Origin: Microbacterium paraoxydans
GTDB taxonomy: Bacteria > Actinomycetota > Actinomycetes > Actinomycetales > Microbacteriaceae
Reading direction: 5' to 3'
Assembly: GCF_020524545.1 (NCBI RefSeq)
Contig: NZ_JAIVLG010000006.1
Span: 1-64,000 of the forward strand
DNA length: 64,000 nt
A program made the position numbers and the translations under genes. Below the pieces are notes generated by a model that searched no databases, had not been told where the DNA came from, and worked only from the letters and a program-made list of their open reading frames with translations. Below, piece after piece: positions 8,011 to 16,373 of this stretch. Positions within the stretch are counted from its first letter, which is position 1; every line of letters begins with the position of its first letter.

Positions 8011-10980
8011 ATGCTGACGCTCCTCGCCGTGTTCCTCCTCGGGTCGCTGTTGATGCCCGTTCTGGTGCGCTGGCTCGGGGCTCAGGCGTTCGCGATCGCA
8101 GCCCTCGTCCCGGCCGCCGCCTTCGTGCATGCGCTCGTCATGACGCCACAGGTACTCGACGGTCCGGTCCCGTTCGAGTCGGTCGCGTGGATCCCGCAAC
8201 TCGGACTCAACCTGTCCATGAACATGGACGTGCTCGGCTGGGTGCTGACGTTGATCGTCACCGGCGTGGGTGCCCTCGTGCTGCTCTACTGTCGGTGGTA
8301 CTTCCACGACGACACCGCGGGCATCGGGCAGTTCGCCGGGGTGCTGCTCGGCTTCGCCGGGGCGATGTACGGCCTGGTCCTCACCGACGACCTCGTGATG
8401 CTGGTCATGTTCTGGGAACTGACGAGCATCCTCTCCTACCTCCTCATCGGTCACTACCGGCGTCGAGCCGCGAGTCGACGCGCAGCGCTCCAGGCACTTC
8501 TGGTGACCACGCTCGGCGGACTCGTGATGTTCGTCGGAGTCGTGCTGCTGGTCGTCGACACCGGAACGTCGAGCATCCGCGAGATCCTCGAGATCGCGCC
8601 GACCGGACCGATCGTGGACGCGGCGATCGTCATGCTGCTGGTCGGAGCGATCAGCAAGTCGGCGCTGTTCCCGTTCCACTTCTGGCTTCCCGGCGCGATG
8701 GCCGCTCCCACTCCGGTCAGCGCTTATCTGCATGCGGCGGCGATGGTGAAAGCCGGCATCTACCTGATCGCCCGGTTCGCCCCGATCTTCGCGTTCAGCG
8801 CTCCGTGGCGCCCTCTCGTCATCACCCTCGGAATCCTGACGATGCTGATCGGTGGAATCCAGGCGTTGCGCGAGACCGACCTCAAGCGCATCCTCGCGTT
8901 CGGCACGGTCAGCCAGCTCGGCTTCTTCGCCGTGGTCGTCGGCTACGGCACCCAGGCGGCGGCGCTTGCGGGACTCGCCCTGGTCATCGGGCACGCGCTG
9001 TTCAAGTCGGCACTGTTCCTGATCGTCGGAGTCATCGACCGCCAGCTGTCCACACGAGACATCACAGAACTCTCCGGTGTCGGACGGCAGGCGCCGGTCA
9101 TGGCTACGGCGGCATTCATCTCCATCGCCTCGATGGTCGGCATCGCTCCGACCATCGGATTCGTCGCGAAGGAATCGACCCTCACCGCTCTCCTCGACGA
9201 TGCTCTCGGAGGATCCCCGTGGGGCCTGGTCGCGCTCATCGGGGTCGTCCTCGGGTCCATGCTCACTGCGGCATATGGGGCACGCTTCCTCTGGGGGGCG
9301 TTCTGGAAGAAGCGTGACGAGCAGGGTCGGCGGCTTCCGGACACCGTCTGGCCCGACCCCCCGGTGGGCTTCCTCTCGGCGCCGATCATCCTCGCCGGGG
9401 TCACCCTCGCCGCAGGCATCGGCGCCCCTGCGCTCGATGTCGCGCTGCAGGGCTACGCGCTCACTGCGAGCCCGGGGCTCGACCATGCGGGAGCAGCCGT
9501 CGAGGGCCCGGGGCACCTCGCACTCTGGCACGGCCTCGAACCCGCGCTGGGCATCTCGATCCTGTCGATCCTGTTCGGCATCGGGATCTTCCTCCTCAGC
9601 CGCAGGACCGGCTGGGATCGCAAGGCCCGCTTCCTGCGCTTCACGGCGGCGGACGTGTACTACTTCGTCATGCGCGGCGTCGACCGGCTGTCGGTCCTGA
9701 GCACCACCCTGACCCAGAGGGGATCGCTCCCCGTGTATGTGGGCACGATCTTCGTGGTCTTCGTCTCCGCGGAGGTGACCGCGCTCGTCGCGAGTGACAT
9801 CGATCGCTACAACCTGTCCGCCTGGCACACGCCCGCGCAGCTCGTGGTGGCCCCGATCATGGCGGCCGCCGGCGTCTTCGCCGTTCGTGCGCGCAAGCGC
9901 TACACGGGTGTGGTCCTGGTGTCGGTCACCGGATTGGGAATGGTGGTCCTCTTCGCCACGAGCGGTGCCCCCGATCTCGCGCTCACTCAGATCCTCATCG
10001 AGACCGTCACCATGGTCACGTTCGCGCTCGTGCTCCGGCGCCTCCCTGCGCGGATGGGCGAGCACAACGCCTCCGTCGGACGGGTTCCGCGCGCGCTCCT
10101 CGCGATCGGCGTCGGCGTGACGATGGCCTTCATCGCCGTCGTGGCGACCCAGTCCCGGATCGCCGACCCGATCTCGGAGATCTTCCCCGAGATCGCCTAC
10201 GAGATCGGCCACGGGAAGAACGTCGTCAATGTGGCGCTGGTCGACCTGCGCGGCTGGGACACGATGGGCGAGCTCTCGGTGCTCGTGCTGGCCGCGACGG
10301 GTGTGGCCTCGCTCGTGTTCGTCACGCACCGTGCCGACCTGCTGGCCGGCACCAAGAACCTGCCCAGGGCCACCCGCAAGGCTGCCCGCAGCCGTCCGCT
10401 CGTCGAGACGACCGAGGGCATCCGCTTCCAGACCTCCGAGAACGAGAGCAGTCCGCGCGCCTGGCTCGTCGGCGGACAGCGGATGAAACCCGAGAACCGT
10501 TCGATCCTGCTCGAGGTGATCGTCCGGATCCTGTTCCACACGATCATCGTGGTGTCGATCTTCCTGCTGTTCTCCGGTCACAATCTTCCGGGTGGCGGCT
10601 TCGCGGGCGGGCTCGTCGCCGGTATGGCCCTCGTCATGCGCTACATCGCCGGTGGCCGGTGGGAACTCGGTGCCGCGGCCCCCACCGACGCCGGACGGCT
10701 TCTGGGCACCGGGCTGATCCTGGCCGTCGGCACCGCGGTCGTGCCGCTCTTCTTCGGCCTTGCACCGTTGACCAGCACCTTCTGGGAATGGGAGATCCCC
10801 GGGATCGGGCACATGGAGTTCGTCACCTCGACGATCTTCGACGTGGGCGTGTACCTGGTCGTGATCGGCCTGGTCCTCGATGTGCTGCGCAGTCTCGGTG
10901 CCGAGGTGGACCGGCAGGCGGCCCTCCGGTCCACGCCGGGTCCCGAAGGTTTCCTCTCCCGTGAGGGGAGGACCCGCTGA
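8011..10980 (+). CDS. mrpA: Na+/H+ antiporter subunit A with fused MnhB domain
   Basis: This is the largest subunit of the Mrp multi-subunit cation/proton antiporter in the cytoplasmic membrane, 989 residues. Residues about 1-480 form the NADH-dehydrogenase-like proton-channel domain, with LVMLVMFWELTSILSYLLIGHYR and the Lys-containing helices. The MrpA C-terminal helices follow. Residues about 825-989, starting KPENRSILLEVIVRI and including GHNLPGGGFAGGL, are a complete MnhB domain. That explains why no separate mrpB gene is present. ATG 8011 follows GAGGGAG by 8 nt. The frame is open further upstream, but that part is hydrophilic and has no better start. Confidence 0.95.
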   Translation: MLTLLAVFLLGSLLMPVLVRWLGAQAFAIAALVPAAAFVHALVMTPQVLDGPVPFESVAWIPQLGLNLSMNMDVLGWVLTLIVTGVGALVLLYCRWYFHDDTAGIGQFAGVLLGFAGAMYGLVLTDDLVMLVMFWELTSILSYLLIGHYRRRAASRRAALQALLVTTLGGLVMFVGVVLLVVDTGTSSIREILEIAPTGPIVDAAIVMLLVGAISKSALFPFHFWLPGAMAAPTPVSAYLHAAAMVKAGIYLIARFAPIFAFSAPWRPLVITLGILTMLIGGIQALRETDLKRILAFGTVSQLGFFAVVVGYGTQAAALAGLALVIGHALFKSALFLIVGVIDRQLSTRDITELSGVGRQAPVMATAAFISIASMVGIAPTIGFVAKESTLTALLDDALGGSPWGLVALIGVVLGSMLTAAYGARFLWGAFWKKRDEQGRRLPDTVWPDPPVGFLSAPIILAGVTLAAGIGAPALDVALQGYALTASPGLDHAGAAVEGPGHLALWHGLEPALGISILSILFGIGIFLLSRRTGWDRKARFLRFTAADVYYFVMRGVDRLSVLSTTLTQRGSLPVYVGTIFVVFVSAEVTALVASDIDRYNLSAWHTPAQLVVAPIMAAAGVFAVRARKRYTGVVLVSVTGLGMVVLFATSGAPDLALTQILIETVTMVTFALVLRRLPARMGEHNASVGRVPRALLAIGVGVTMAFIAVVATQSRIADPISEIFPEIAYEIGHGKNVVNVALVDLRGWDTMGELSVLVLAATGVASLVFVTHRADLLAGTKNLPRATRKAARSRPLVETTEGIRFQTSENESSPRAWLVGGQRMKPENRSILLEVIVRILFHTIIVVSIFLLFSGHNLPGGGFAGGLVAGMALVMRYIAGGRWELGAAAPTDAGRLLGTGLILAVGTAVVPLFFGLAPLTSTFWEWEIPGIGHMEFVTSTIFDVGVYLVVIGLVLDVLRSLGAEVDRQAALRSTPGPEGFLSREGRTR

Positions 10981-11549
10981 TGGACGTCTCGCTCACCCTG
11001 ATCATCATCATGGCGGTGCTCTTCGCCTGCGGCGTGTACGCGATGCTGGAGCGCAGCCTGACCCGCGTGCTGATCGGCTTCCTGCTGCTCGGCAACGCGA
11101 CGAACCTGCTGCTCCTGATCGTGATGGGGGTGCCGGGCAACGCCCCGTTCTTCGGCACCGAGGGCGAGATCAGCGATCCGCTCCCGCAGGCGCTCACTCT
11201 CACCGCCATCGTGATCACTTTCGCGGTCTCGGCCTTCCTCCTCGCCCTCATCTATCGCTCCTGGCAGCTCGGCCAGGCCGACACGGTCGAGGATGACGAG
11301 GCGGACATCGCGCTGCGCGAGCGCACCGACGCCGACGAAGACCTCATGGACGACGAGTCCGAGACGGACGACGACGAGGCGACCACGGACTTCGTGGGCG
11401 TGCAGACATCGCCGATCACGGTGCTCCACATGCGCGATCACTCCGCCATCCACGATGACGCTCCGTTCGACGCACCCACCGACTGGGGCGGACAAACAGA
11501 CCACGACGAACGTCACGACCGCGGAGAGAACGAGGAGGGCAGGCCATGA
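10980..11549 (+). CDS. mrpC: Na+/H+ antiporter subunit C
   Basis: This NuoK-like small subunit of the Mrp antiporter has three predicted helices in the first 100 residues, with LIGFLLLGNATNLLLLIVMG typical of MnhC. Its start overlaps the mrpA stop (TGATG). At 189 residues it is clearly longer than the usual ~115. The extra C-terminal ~75 residues are strongly acidic (EDDEADIALRERTD, then repeated D/E), predicted disordered and cytoplasmic. An acidic tail here is seen in some actinobacterial MrpC proteins; its role is unknown. Confidence 0.93.
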   Translation: MDVSLTLIIIMAVLFACGVYAMLERSLTRVLIGFLLLGNATNLLLLIVMGVPGNAPFFGTEGEISDPLPQALTLTAIVITFAVSAFLLALIYRSWQLGQADTVEDDEADIALRERTDADEDLMDDESETDDDEATTDFVGVQTSPITVLHMRDHSAIHDDAPFDAPTDWGGQTDHDERHDRGENEEGRP

Positions 11550-13096
11550 CCGCCCTCGTCCCGCTCCTGGTCGCCCTGCCACTCCTGGGAGCCGCCGTCA
11601 CGCTCGTGTTCGGCCGGAACCCGCGGCTCCAGGTCGTCGTCACCGTGGCCACGCTCGCCGCGGTCTCCGTGATCGCCGCCGTCCTCCTCGTGGTGGTGGA
11701 CGGCGGCGAACCGCTCGCGGTCTCCGTCGGCGGCTGGCCGGTGCCGTTCGGCATCGTGCTCTACGTCGACCGCCTGGCTGCGCTCCTCGTGCTCATCTCG
11801 AGCGTCGTGCTGGTCGCGGTCCTGCTCTTCTCGATCGGCCAGGGCGCCGCCGACGGTACCGATGAGACGCCGATCTCGATCTTCAACCCGTCGTACCTGA
11901 TCCTCGCGGCAGGCATCTTCAACGCCTTCATCGCGGGCGACCTCTTCAATCTCTATGTCGGCTTCGAGATCCTGCTCGTCGCCTCGTACGTGCTGATCAC
12001 GCTCGGCAGCACGGAGTCCCGGATCCGCACGGGTGCGGTCTACATCGTCGTCTCGCTGGTGTCGTCGATCCTGTTCCTGGCGTCGATCGCGATGATCTAC
12101 GGTGCGCTCGGCACGGTCAACATGGCGCAGATCGCCGAGCGGATGTCGGAGCTCCCGCAGGAGACGCAACTGGTGCTGCACCTGATGCTGGTGGTGGCCT
12201 TCGGCATCAAGGCGGCGATCTTCCCGGTGTCCTTCTGGTTGCCGGACTCGTACCCGACCGCACCCGCGCCGGTCACGGCGGTGTTCGCAGGGCTGTTGAC
12301 CAAGGTCGGCGTGTATGCGCTGATCCGTACCGAGACGCAGCTCTTCGCCTCGAACAGCATCGACACCCTGCTGCTCATCATCGCTCTCGCGACCATGATC
12401 GTCGGAGTGCTCGGTGCGGTCGCGCAGGCGGAACTCAAACGAATCCTGTCGTTTACCCTGGTCAGCCATGTCGGCTATATGATCTTCGGTCTCGCGATAG
12501 CGACCCCGGCAGCGATCGGTGCGACCGTGTACTACATCGTCCACCACATCGTCGTGCAGACGACGCTGTTCCTCGCGGTCGGTCTCGTGGAACGTCGAGC
12601 GGGGAGCACATCGATCCTGCGGGTGAAGGGACTCCTGAAGGTCGCGCCCGTGATCGCCGTGCTCTACTTCGTGCCGGCGATCAACCTCGGCGGCCTTCCC
12701 CCGTTCTCGGGGTTCATCGGCAAATTCGCGCTGTTCGAGGCCGCGGCATCCGTTGGCACACCGCTCATGCTTGTGCTGATCTTCGGTGGCATCATCACCT
12801 CGCTGCTCACGCTGTACGCCCTCATGCGTGCCTGGAACCTCGCGTTCTGGCGGGAGGAGGAGGACTCCACGGAGACCGAGGGACGCATCTCCTACCTCGG
12901 CAACGCCCCGGCAGCCGATGAGCAGCAGGAGCGTCGCCGCATCCCGAAGATCATGACCGTCGCGACCGGGGGGATGGTCGCGGTCACCCTCGCCCTCACC
13001 GTCTTCGCCGGTCCGCTCTATGCGCTCTGCGACCGTATCGGTGCCGCCCTGCTGCAACCCGTGAGCCTGGTGCAGCTGGAAGAGGAGGTGGGCTGA
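11546..13096 (+). CDS. mrpD: Na+/H+ antiporter subunit D
   Basis: This 516-residue NuoN/M-type proton-translocating subunit overlaps mrpC by ATGA. It has about 14 helices and the family signature around GDLFNLYVGFEILLVASYVL. Conserved charged residues include Lys in FGIKAAIFPVSFWLPDSYP and in QAELKRILSFTLVSHVGYM. It works with MrpA as the ion-translocating core. The C-terminal loop is extended and charged (EEEDSTETEGRIS) before the last helix. It is tightly coupled with mrpE by TGATG. Confidence 0.95.
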   Translation: MTALVPLLVALPLLGAAVTLVFGRNPRLQVVVTVATLAAVSVIAAVLLVVVDGGEPLAVSVGGWPVPFGIVLYVDRLAALLVLISSVVLVAVLLFSIGQGAADGTDETPISIFNPSYLILAAGIFNAFIAGDLFNLYVGFEILLVASYVLITLGSTESRIRTGAVYIVVSLVSSILFLASIAMIYGALGTVNMAQIAERMSELPQETQLVLHLMLVVAFGIKAAIFPVSFWLPDSYPTAPAPVTAVFAGLLTKVGVYALIRTETQLFASNSIDTLLLIIALATMIVGVLGAVAQAELKRILSFTLVSHVGYMIFGLAIATPAAIGATVYYIVHHIVVQTTLFLAVGLVERRAGSTSILRVKGLLKVAPVIAVLYFVPAINLGGLPPFSGFIGKFALFEAAASVGTPLMLVLIFGGIITSLLTLYALMRAWNLAFWREEEDSTETEGRISYLGNAPAADEQQERRRIPKIMTVATGGMVAVTLALTVFAGPLYALCDRIGAALLQPVSLVQLEEEVG

Positions 13097-13683
13097 TGGC
13101 GCCTGACACCCGACGGCACCTCTGGCGCGACCTCCGCGTGCAGCTGCCCTTCCTGGCGTGGCTCGTCGTGCTCTGGATGCTGCTGTGGGCGCAGTTCACC
13201 GTGCTGTCCTTCCTGACGGGGCTGATCGTCGCGATCTTCGTCACCCGCGTGTTCCGGCTGCCGACCGTCGCCCTCTCCGGCCGCGTCAACCTCTGGTACG
13301 CGGCGCTCTTCATCGTGCAGTTCCTCTTCGCCGTGCTCAACGGAGCGCTCTCGGTCACGGTCCAGGTGTTCGACTTCCGTCGGCAACCGGGCACGGCGAT
13401 CATCGCGGTGCCGTTGCGCTACGCGGATGACCTGGTGATGACGCACGTCGCCGTGGTGTCGTCTCTGATCCCCGGATCGCTGGTCGTGGAGACCGACCGT
13501 GACCGGCGGATCCTCTACCTCCACGTGATCGGCGTCCGGACCATGGACGATGTGGAGAAGCAGCGCGCCGGCGTGCTCCGGTGGGAGCGCAGGATCGTGC
13601 GTGCGCTCGGCGACCCCGCGCAGTACCGTGCACTCAGGGCCGACGAGCGTGCCGGACTCGGAGCGAAGGGCGGTGTCCGATGA
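13096..13683 (+). CDS. mrpE: Na+/H+ antiporter subunit E
   Basis: This 195-residue MnhE protein has two to three N-terminal helices (LPFLAWLVVLWMLLWAQFTV) and then a cytoplasmic domain. The domain has the family features GTAIIAVPLRYADDLVMTHVA and SLIPGSLVVETD. It is an accessory subunit needed for assembly of the antiporter. It overlaps mrpD and mrpF by start/stop sharing, so the operon is translated as one coupled unit. Confidence 0.93.
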   Translation: MAPDTRRHLWRDLRVQLPFLAWLVVLWMLLWAQFTVLSFLTGLIVAIFVTRVFRLPTVALSGRVNLWYAALFIVQFLFAVLNGALSVTVQVFDFRRQPGTAIIAVPLRYADDLVMTHVAVVSSLIPGSLVVETDRDRRILYLHVIGVRTMDDVEKQRAGVLRWERRIVRALGDPAQYRALRADERAGLGAKGGVR

Positions 13684-13949
13684 ACATCCTGCTGCTGCTG
13701 ATCATGGTCGTCTTCGGCCTCGCCGCGATCCTCGCCCTGGTCCGGATCGTGCGCGGGCCGTCGATCCTCGACCGCGCCGTCGCCTCCGACGTGCTCCTCA
13801 CCGAGGTGATGTGCGTGATCGGTGCGGAGATGGCGATCAACGGGCACACCCGGAACATCCCGGTCCTCCTCATCATCGCGGCCATCGGAGTGTTCGGGTC
13901 GATCGCGGTCGCCCGGTTCGTCGCGAGAAGGGACAACACGACACCATGA
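13680..13949 (+). CDS. mrpF: Na+/H+ antiporter subunit F
   Basis: The 89-residue MnhF protein has three short helices. It carries the conserved VRGPSILDRAVASDVLLTE motif after helix 1, typical of the family. ATG 13680 overlaps the mrpE stop by ATGA, and its own stop overlaps mrpG by ATGA. The longer frame upstream is Arg-rich and overlaps mrpE, so it was not used. Confidence 0.92.
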   Translation: MNILLLLIMVVFGLAAILALVRIVRGPSILDRAVASDVLLTEVMCVIGAEMAINGHTRNIPVLLIIAAIGVFGSIAVARFVARRDNTTP

Positions 13950-14335
13950 ACGTGTTCGGTCTCATGATCCCGGATGCCGTCATCGACGTGGCGGTCCTGG
14001 TGCTCATCCTGCTCGGCGCCGTGCTGTGCCTGTCCGCAGCGGTCGGACTGCTGCACTTCCGGGACGTGCCCTCCCGTCTGCACGCGGCCACCAAGCCGCA
14101 GGTGCTCGGGCTCCTCCTCATCTGCATCGCCATCGCGCTGTCGCAGCGGTCGGTCGGCGGCATCCTGCTCGGGTTGGTGCTGGTCGCTCCCGTCGTGCTG
14201 ATGCAGTTCGCGACCGCTCCGCTCTCGGCGCACATGGTCGGACGGCAGGCCTATCGCAACGGCACCATCGAGCAGCGCGGCCTCGTCGTGGACGAGCTCG
14301 CCGAGTCGAAGCAGACCCCACCCGCTGCCGGCTGA
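13946..14335 (+). CDS. mrpG: Na+/H+ antiporter subunit G
   Basis: This is the last gene of the operon and encodes a 129-residue MnhG subunit with three helices. The signature FRDVPSRLHAATKPQVLGL follows helix 1. With it, all seven Mrp functions (A with B fused, C, D, E, F, G) are present, so the operon looks complete. The complex exports Na+ (or other monovalent cations) in exchange for protons and supports pH and salt tolerance. Confidence 0.93.
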   Translation: MNVFGLMIPDAVIDVAVLVLILLGAVLCLSAAVGLLHFRDVPSRLHAATKPQVLGLLLICIAIALSQRSVGGILLGLVLVAPVVLMQFATAPLSAHMVGRQAYRNGTIEQRGLVVDELAESKQTPPAAG

Positions 14336-14449
14336 TCCTCCGCCCAGGGTCGCGACACCGGGGCTGAGAAGCGGTTCGTGATCATAACTCCCTAGATCCG
14401 AGCTCAGAGGGGTCGGATTCGCCGTAGTTCCTGCTGAACCGTCATGCTG

Positions 14450-14466
14450 TTGAGGAGTTGTGAACG
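14450..14466 (+). repeat. 17-bp repeat, copy 1 (TTGAGGAGTTGTGAACG)
   Basis: This exact 17-bp sequence recurs at 15522-15538 in the same orientation. The next bases (SCGA) also match. An inverted, slightly shorter copy lies at 15455-15468. The three copies bracket the AbiEi/DUF559-like gene. Confidence 0.85.
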
Positions 14467-14592
14467 GCGAGACTGCCGTCACCGCGGCCCTGACTGTTCC
14501 TCCCCAGCGACGGCATCGGGAAAGAACATCCCCATCCCGTGAAACCGGCCCCGCCCTTCGCGCCGATCCGTCAGGCTTCCCGGATGCGCCAC

Positions 14593-15474
14593 ATGACCAT
14601 CCGCCAACGCGCTGCCCAGTTCTACGCCGCTACCGTCTTCTCGCGCGCCGACCTGACGGCGTCGGGAATGACCTCGCGCGACATCACTCGCGCCATCGAC
14701 AGCGGTCGGCTTCGGCGACTGCGGCGAGACCGGTACGCCATCGAACCGGTGTCTGCCGCGGTGGCCGAAGCTGTACGGATCGGAGGGCGCCTGTCGTGCG
14801 TCTCGCTTCTCGTCGAGATCGGGGTCTTCGTCCATCTGCGAGATGTCCTGCATGTGCATGTGCGACCAGGATCCTCTCGGGTGCGACGACCTCAGTCGAA
14901 GCACACGCTCCTCCACTGGAACACATGGTCAGGCGACCCCGAACCGCTGCACGCGGCAGCGCTCGCCGATGCGGTGGCACAGGCGGTCCGGTGTCAGCAA
15001 CCGCGTGCGGCCGTCGCGACGCTCGACAGCATCATGCACCACGGTCTGATGTCGTGGGACGAGGTCCTGCGCGTCTTCGAGTGGTTGCCCAAGCGCTATC
15101 GGCCGCTTCTCGCCCTGGTCGATTCGTCGGCGGAGTCGGGACCGGAGACGTTCATGAGGCTCCTCCTGCGTGCACTGGGAGTCACGTACGAGACCCAGGT
15201 GGTCATCGACGGTGTGGGACGGGTGGACTTCCTTGTCGAAGGGTGGCTCATCATCGAGTGCGACAGCAAGGAGTTCCACGAGGGCTGGGAGAAACAGGTC
15301 GACGATCGTCGGCGCGATCTGGCTGCCGCGACGAAGGGGTACATCACCATCCGTCCCCTTGCCTCAGACATCTTGCGCAGGGATTCCGCCCTGCGCGAGA
15401 CAGTCGACGCCGTCATTCGGAGCCTGGGCCCGCACTTCCGGAACGGTGCGCGTGCACAACTCCTCAAGAAGTGA
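14593..15474 (+). CDS. AbiEi-like N-terminal domain plus DUF559/Vsr-like nuclease-fold protein
   Basis: A predicted 293-residue soluble protein. The N-terminus (FSRADLTASGMTSRDITRAI, then GRLRRLRRDRYAI) matches the winged-helix start of AbiEi-type antitoxin-like proteins. The C-terminal ~100 residues look like a DUF559/Vsr-like restriction fold, with GRVDFLVEGWLIIECDSKEF (Asp, then Glu-x-Asp-x-Lys) followed by DDRRRDLAAATKGY. Such genes are frequent in Microbacteriaceae, without a proven role and with no partner toxin here. In-frame starts are GTG 14539, ATG 14584 and ATG 14593; I chose the last as closest to the domain. The final codons carry an inverted copy of the flanking 17-bp repeat. 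Confidence 0.7.
   Translation: MTIRQRAAQFYAATVFSRADLTASGMTSRDITRAIDSGRLRRLRRDRYAIEPVSAAVAEAVRIGGRLSCVSLLVEIGVFVHLRDVLHVHVRPGSSRVRRPQSKHTLLHWNTWSGDPEPLHAAALADAVAQAVRCQQPRAAVATLDSIMHHGLMSWDEVLRVFEWLPKRYRPLLALVDSSAESGPETFMRLLLRALGVTYETQVVIDGVGRVDFLVEGWLIIECDSKEFHEGWEKQVDDRRRDLAAATKGYITIRPLASDILRRDSALRETVDAVIRSLGPHFRNGARAQLLKK
15455..15468 (-). repeat. Inverted copy of the 17-bp repeat inside the gene end
   Basis: CACAACTCCTCAAG is the reverse complement of CTTGAGGAGTTGTG, which is present at 15521-15534. It encodes part of the last residues of the preceding protein (QLLKK) and forms a 14-bp stem with the downstream copy across 52 nt. It may act as a transcription stop. Confidence 0.8.
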
Positions 15475-15521
15475 GCGAAATCCAGCTGCGCAGCGTTCAG
15501 ATGCGGCAGGCTGCACCGAAC

Positions 15522-15538
15522 TTGAGGAGTTGTGAACG
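15522..15538 (+). repeat. 17-bp repeat, copy 3 (TTGAGGAGTTGTGAACG)
   Basis: Identical to 14450-14466. It lies 47 bp after the stop of the bracketed gene and just before the convergent hydrolase end. Confidence 0.85.
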
Positions 15539-15556
15539 CCGACGACGGGTGAGGGG

Positions 15557-16318
15557 TCAGAGACGGGCGGCGAACTCGTGGATCAGCCGGGCCGCGGGCT
15601 CGGAGTCGCTGATCAGGGTTCCGTGACCGTGGTCGGGGATGACTTCGAGAGCGGCCCCGGGAATGGCGTCGAGGATCTCGCGGCACCAGCTCAGCGGCGC
15701 CAGGGGGTCGCTCTCCCCGCGAAGCACCAGCACGGGGCACTCGATACGGACGAACGCGTCTTCGGGTTCGTGGACGATGGTCGCGCGCATCTTCCGGATC
15801 AGGTGCGGTCCTCCGCGCAGGTACTCCCTGGCCCCGCGCCAGAGGACCAACGGCCGCTCACCGATCAGGTCGAGCAGCAGGTACCGCGCTTGGGAGGCGA
15901 CATTGCGGGCCGCCTTGTTCACGGTGGGGCCGGCGAGCACGGCACCCTCGACGAGAGAGGGATGCCGCGCCGCGAGCTCGGCCGCGATCTGACTTCCCAT
16001 CGAGTGGCCGATCACGATGACCGGACCCGCCCCCGCGTGCTCCAGGTAGGCCGCGACCAGGTCGGCGTGCCGCTCCATGGTGAGGGTCCGCGTCGGCTCG
16101 GGCGCTTCGCCGAATCCGGGGAGGTCGAGCGCGATCACACGCCCCTCGAGGCGCTGCACGATGTCGAGGTAGACGCTACGGCCCATGCCGATGCCGTGCA
16201 GGAGCAGGTAGGTGTGAGGGCCCTCCCCGAACGTCTCGGCGATGAGGGTCGCACCTCCGTGTTCGAACTCCAGGAGCGTGGCGGGGGTGCCCTTCGGGGC
16301 GAGGTAGCTGGATGGCAC
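15557..16318 (-). CDS. Alpha/beta hydrolase
   Basis: A 253-residue cytoplasmic hydrolase. The visible triad is Ser in GHSMGS, Asp in LRGESDPLAP and His in PDHGHGTLI. The oxyanion motif LLHGIGMG follows strand 3. Substrate is not predictable; homologues include esterases, C-C hydrolases and lipases. The start is GTG 16318 with TAGCGT at 16325-16330, 6 nt upstream, giving a leaderless mRNA. It is transcribed in the same direction as the acylase gene upstream, but the TAGCGT box suggests its own promoter. Confidence 0.88.
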   Translation of the reverse strand: MPSSYLAPKGTPATLLEFEHGGATLIAETFGEGPHTYLLLHGIGMGRSVYLDIVQRLEGRVIALDLPGFGEAPEPTRTLTMERHADLVAAYLEHAGAGPVIVIGHSMGSQIAAELAARHPSLVEGAVLAGPTVNKAARNVASQARYLLLDLIGERPLVLWRGAREYLRGGPHLIRKMRATIVHEPEDAFVRIECPVLVLRGESDPLAPLSWCREILDAIPGAALEVIPDHGHGTLISDSEPAARLIHEFAARL

Positions 16319-16324
16319 CCACCT

Positions 16325-16330
16325 ACGCTA
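16325..16330 (-). promoter_or_regulatory. -10 box TAGCGT of the hydrolase, leaderless
   Basis: TAGCGT is placed 6 nt before GTG 16318, and no Shine-Dalgarno is present. This supports the GTG as the true start. Confidence 0.55.
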
Positions 16331-16373
16331 GCCCAGCGCCCTGTGCCCCCGCGCCCTCCGCCGCAGGCGAATG

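Noticed and set aside
7834-10812. A 992-codon open frame on the minus strand opposite mrpA
   Set aside because: It is Arg/Asp/Glu/His-rich low-complexity protein lying wholly opposite mrpA. This is the usual antisense shadow in GC-rich DNA, with no domain or ribosome site.
13096-13683. Missing mrpB as gene loss
   Set aside because: The MnhB domain is complete at the end of mrpA (residues about 825-989), a known fusion.
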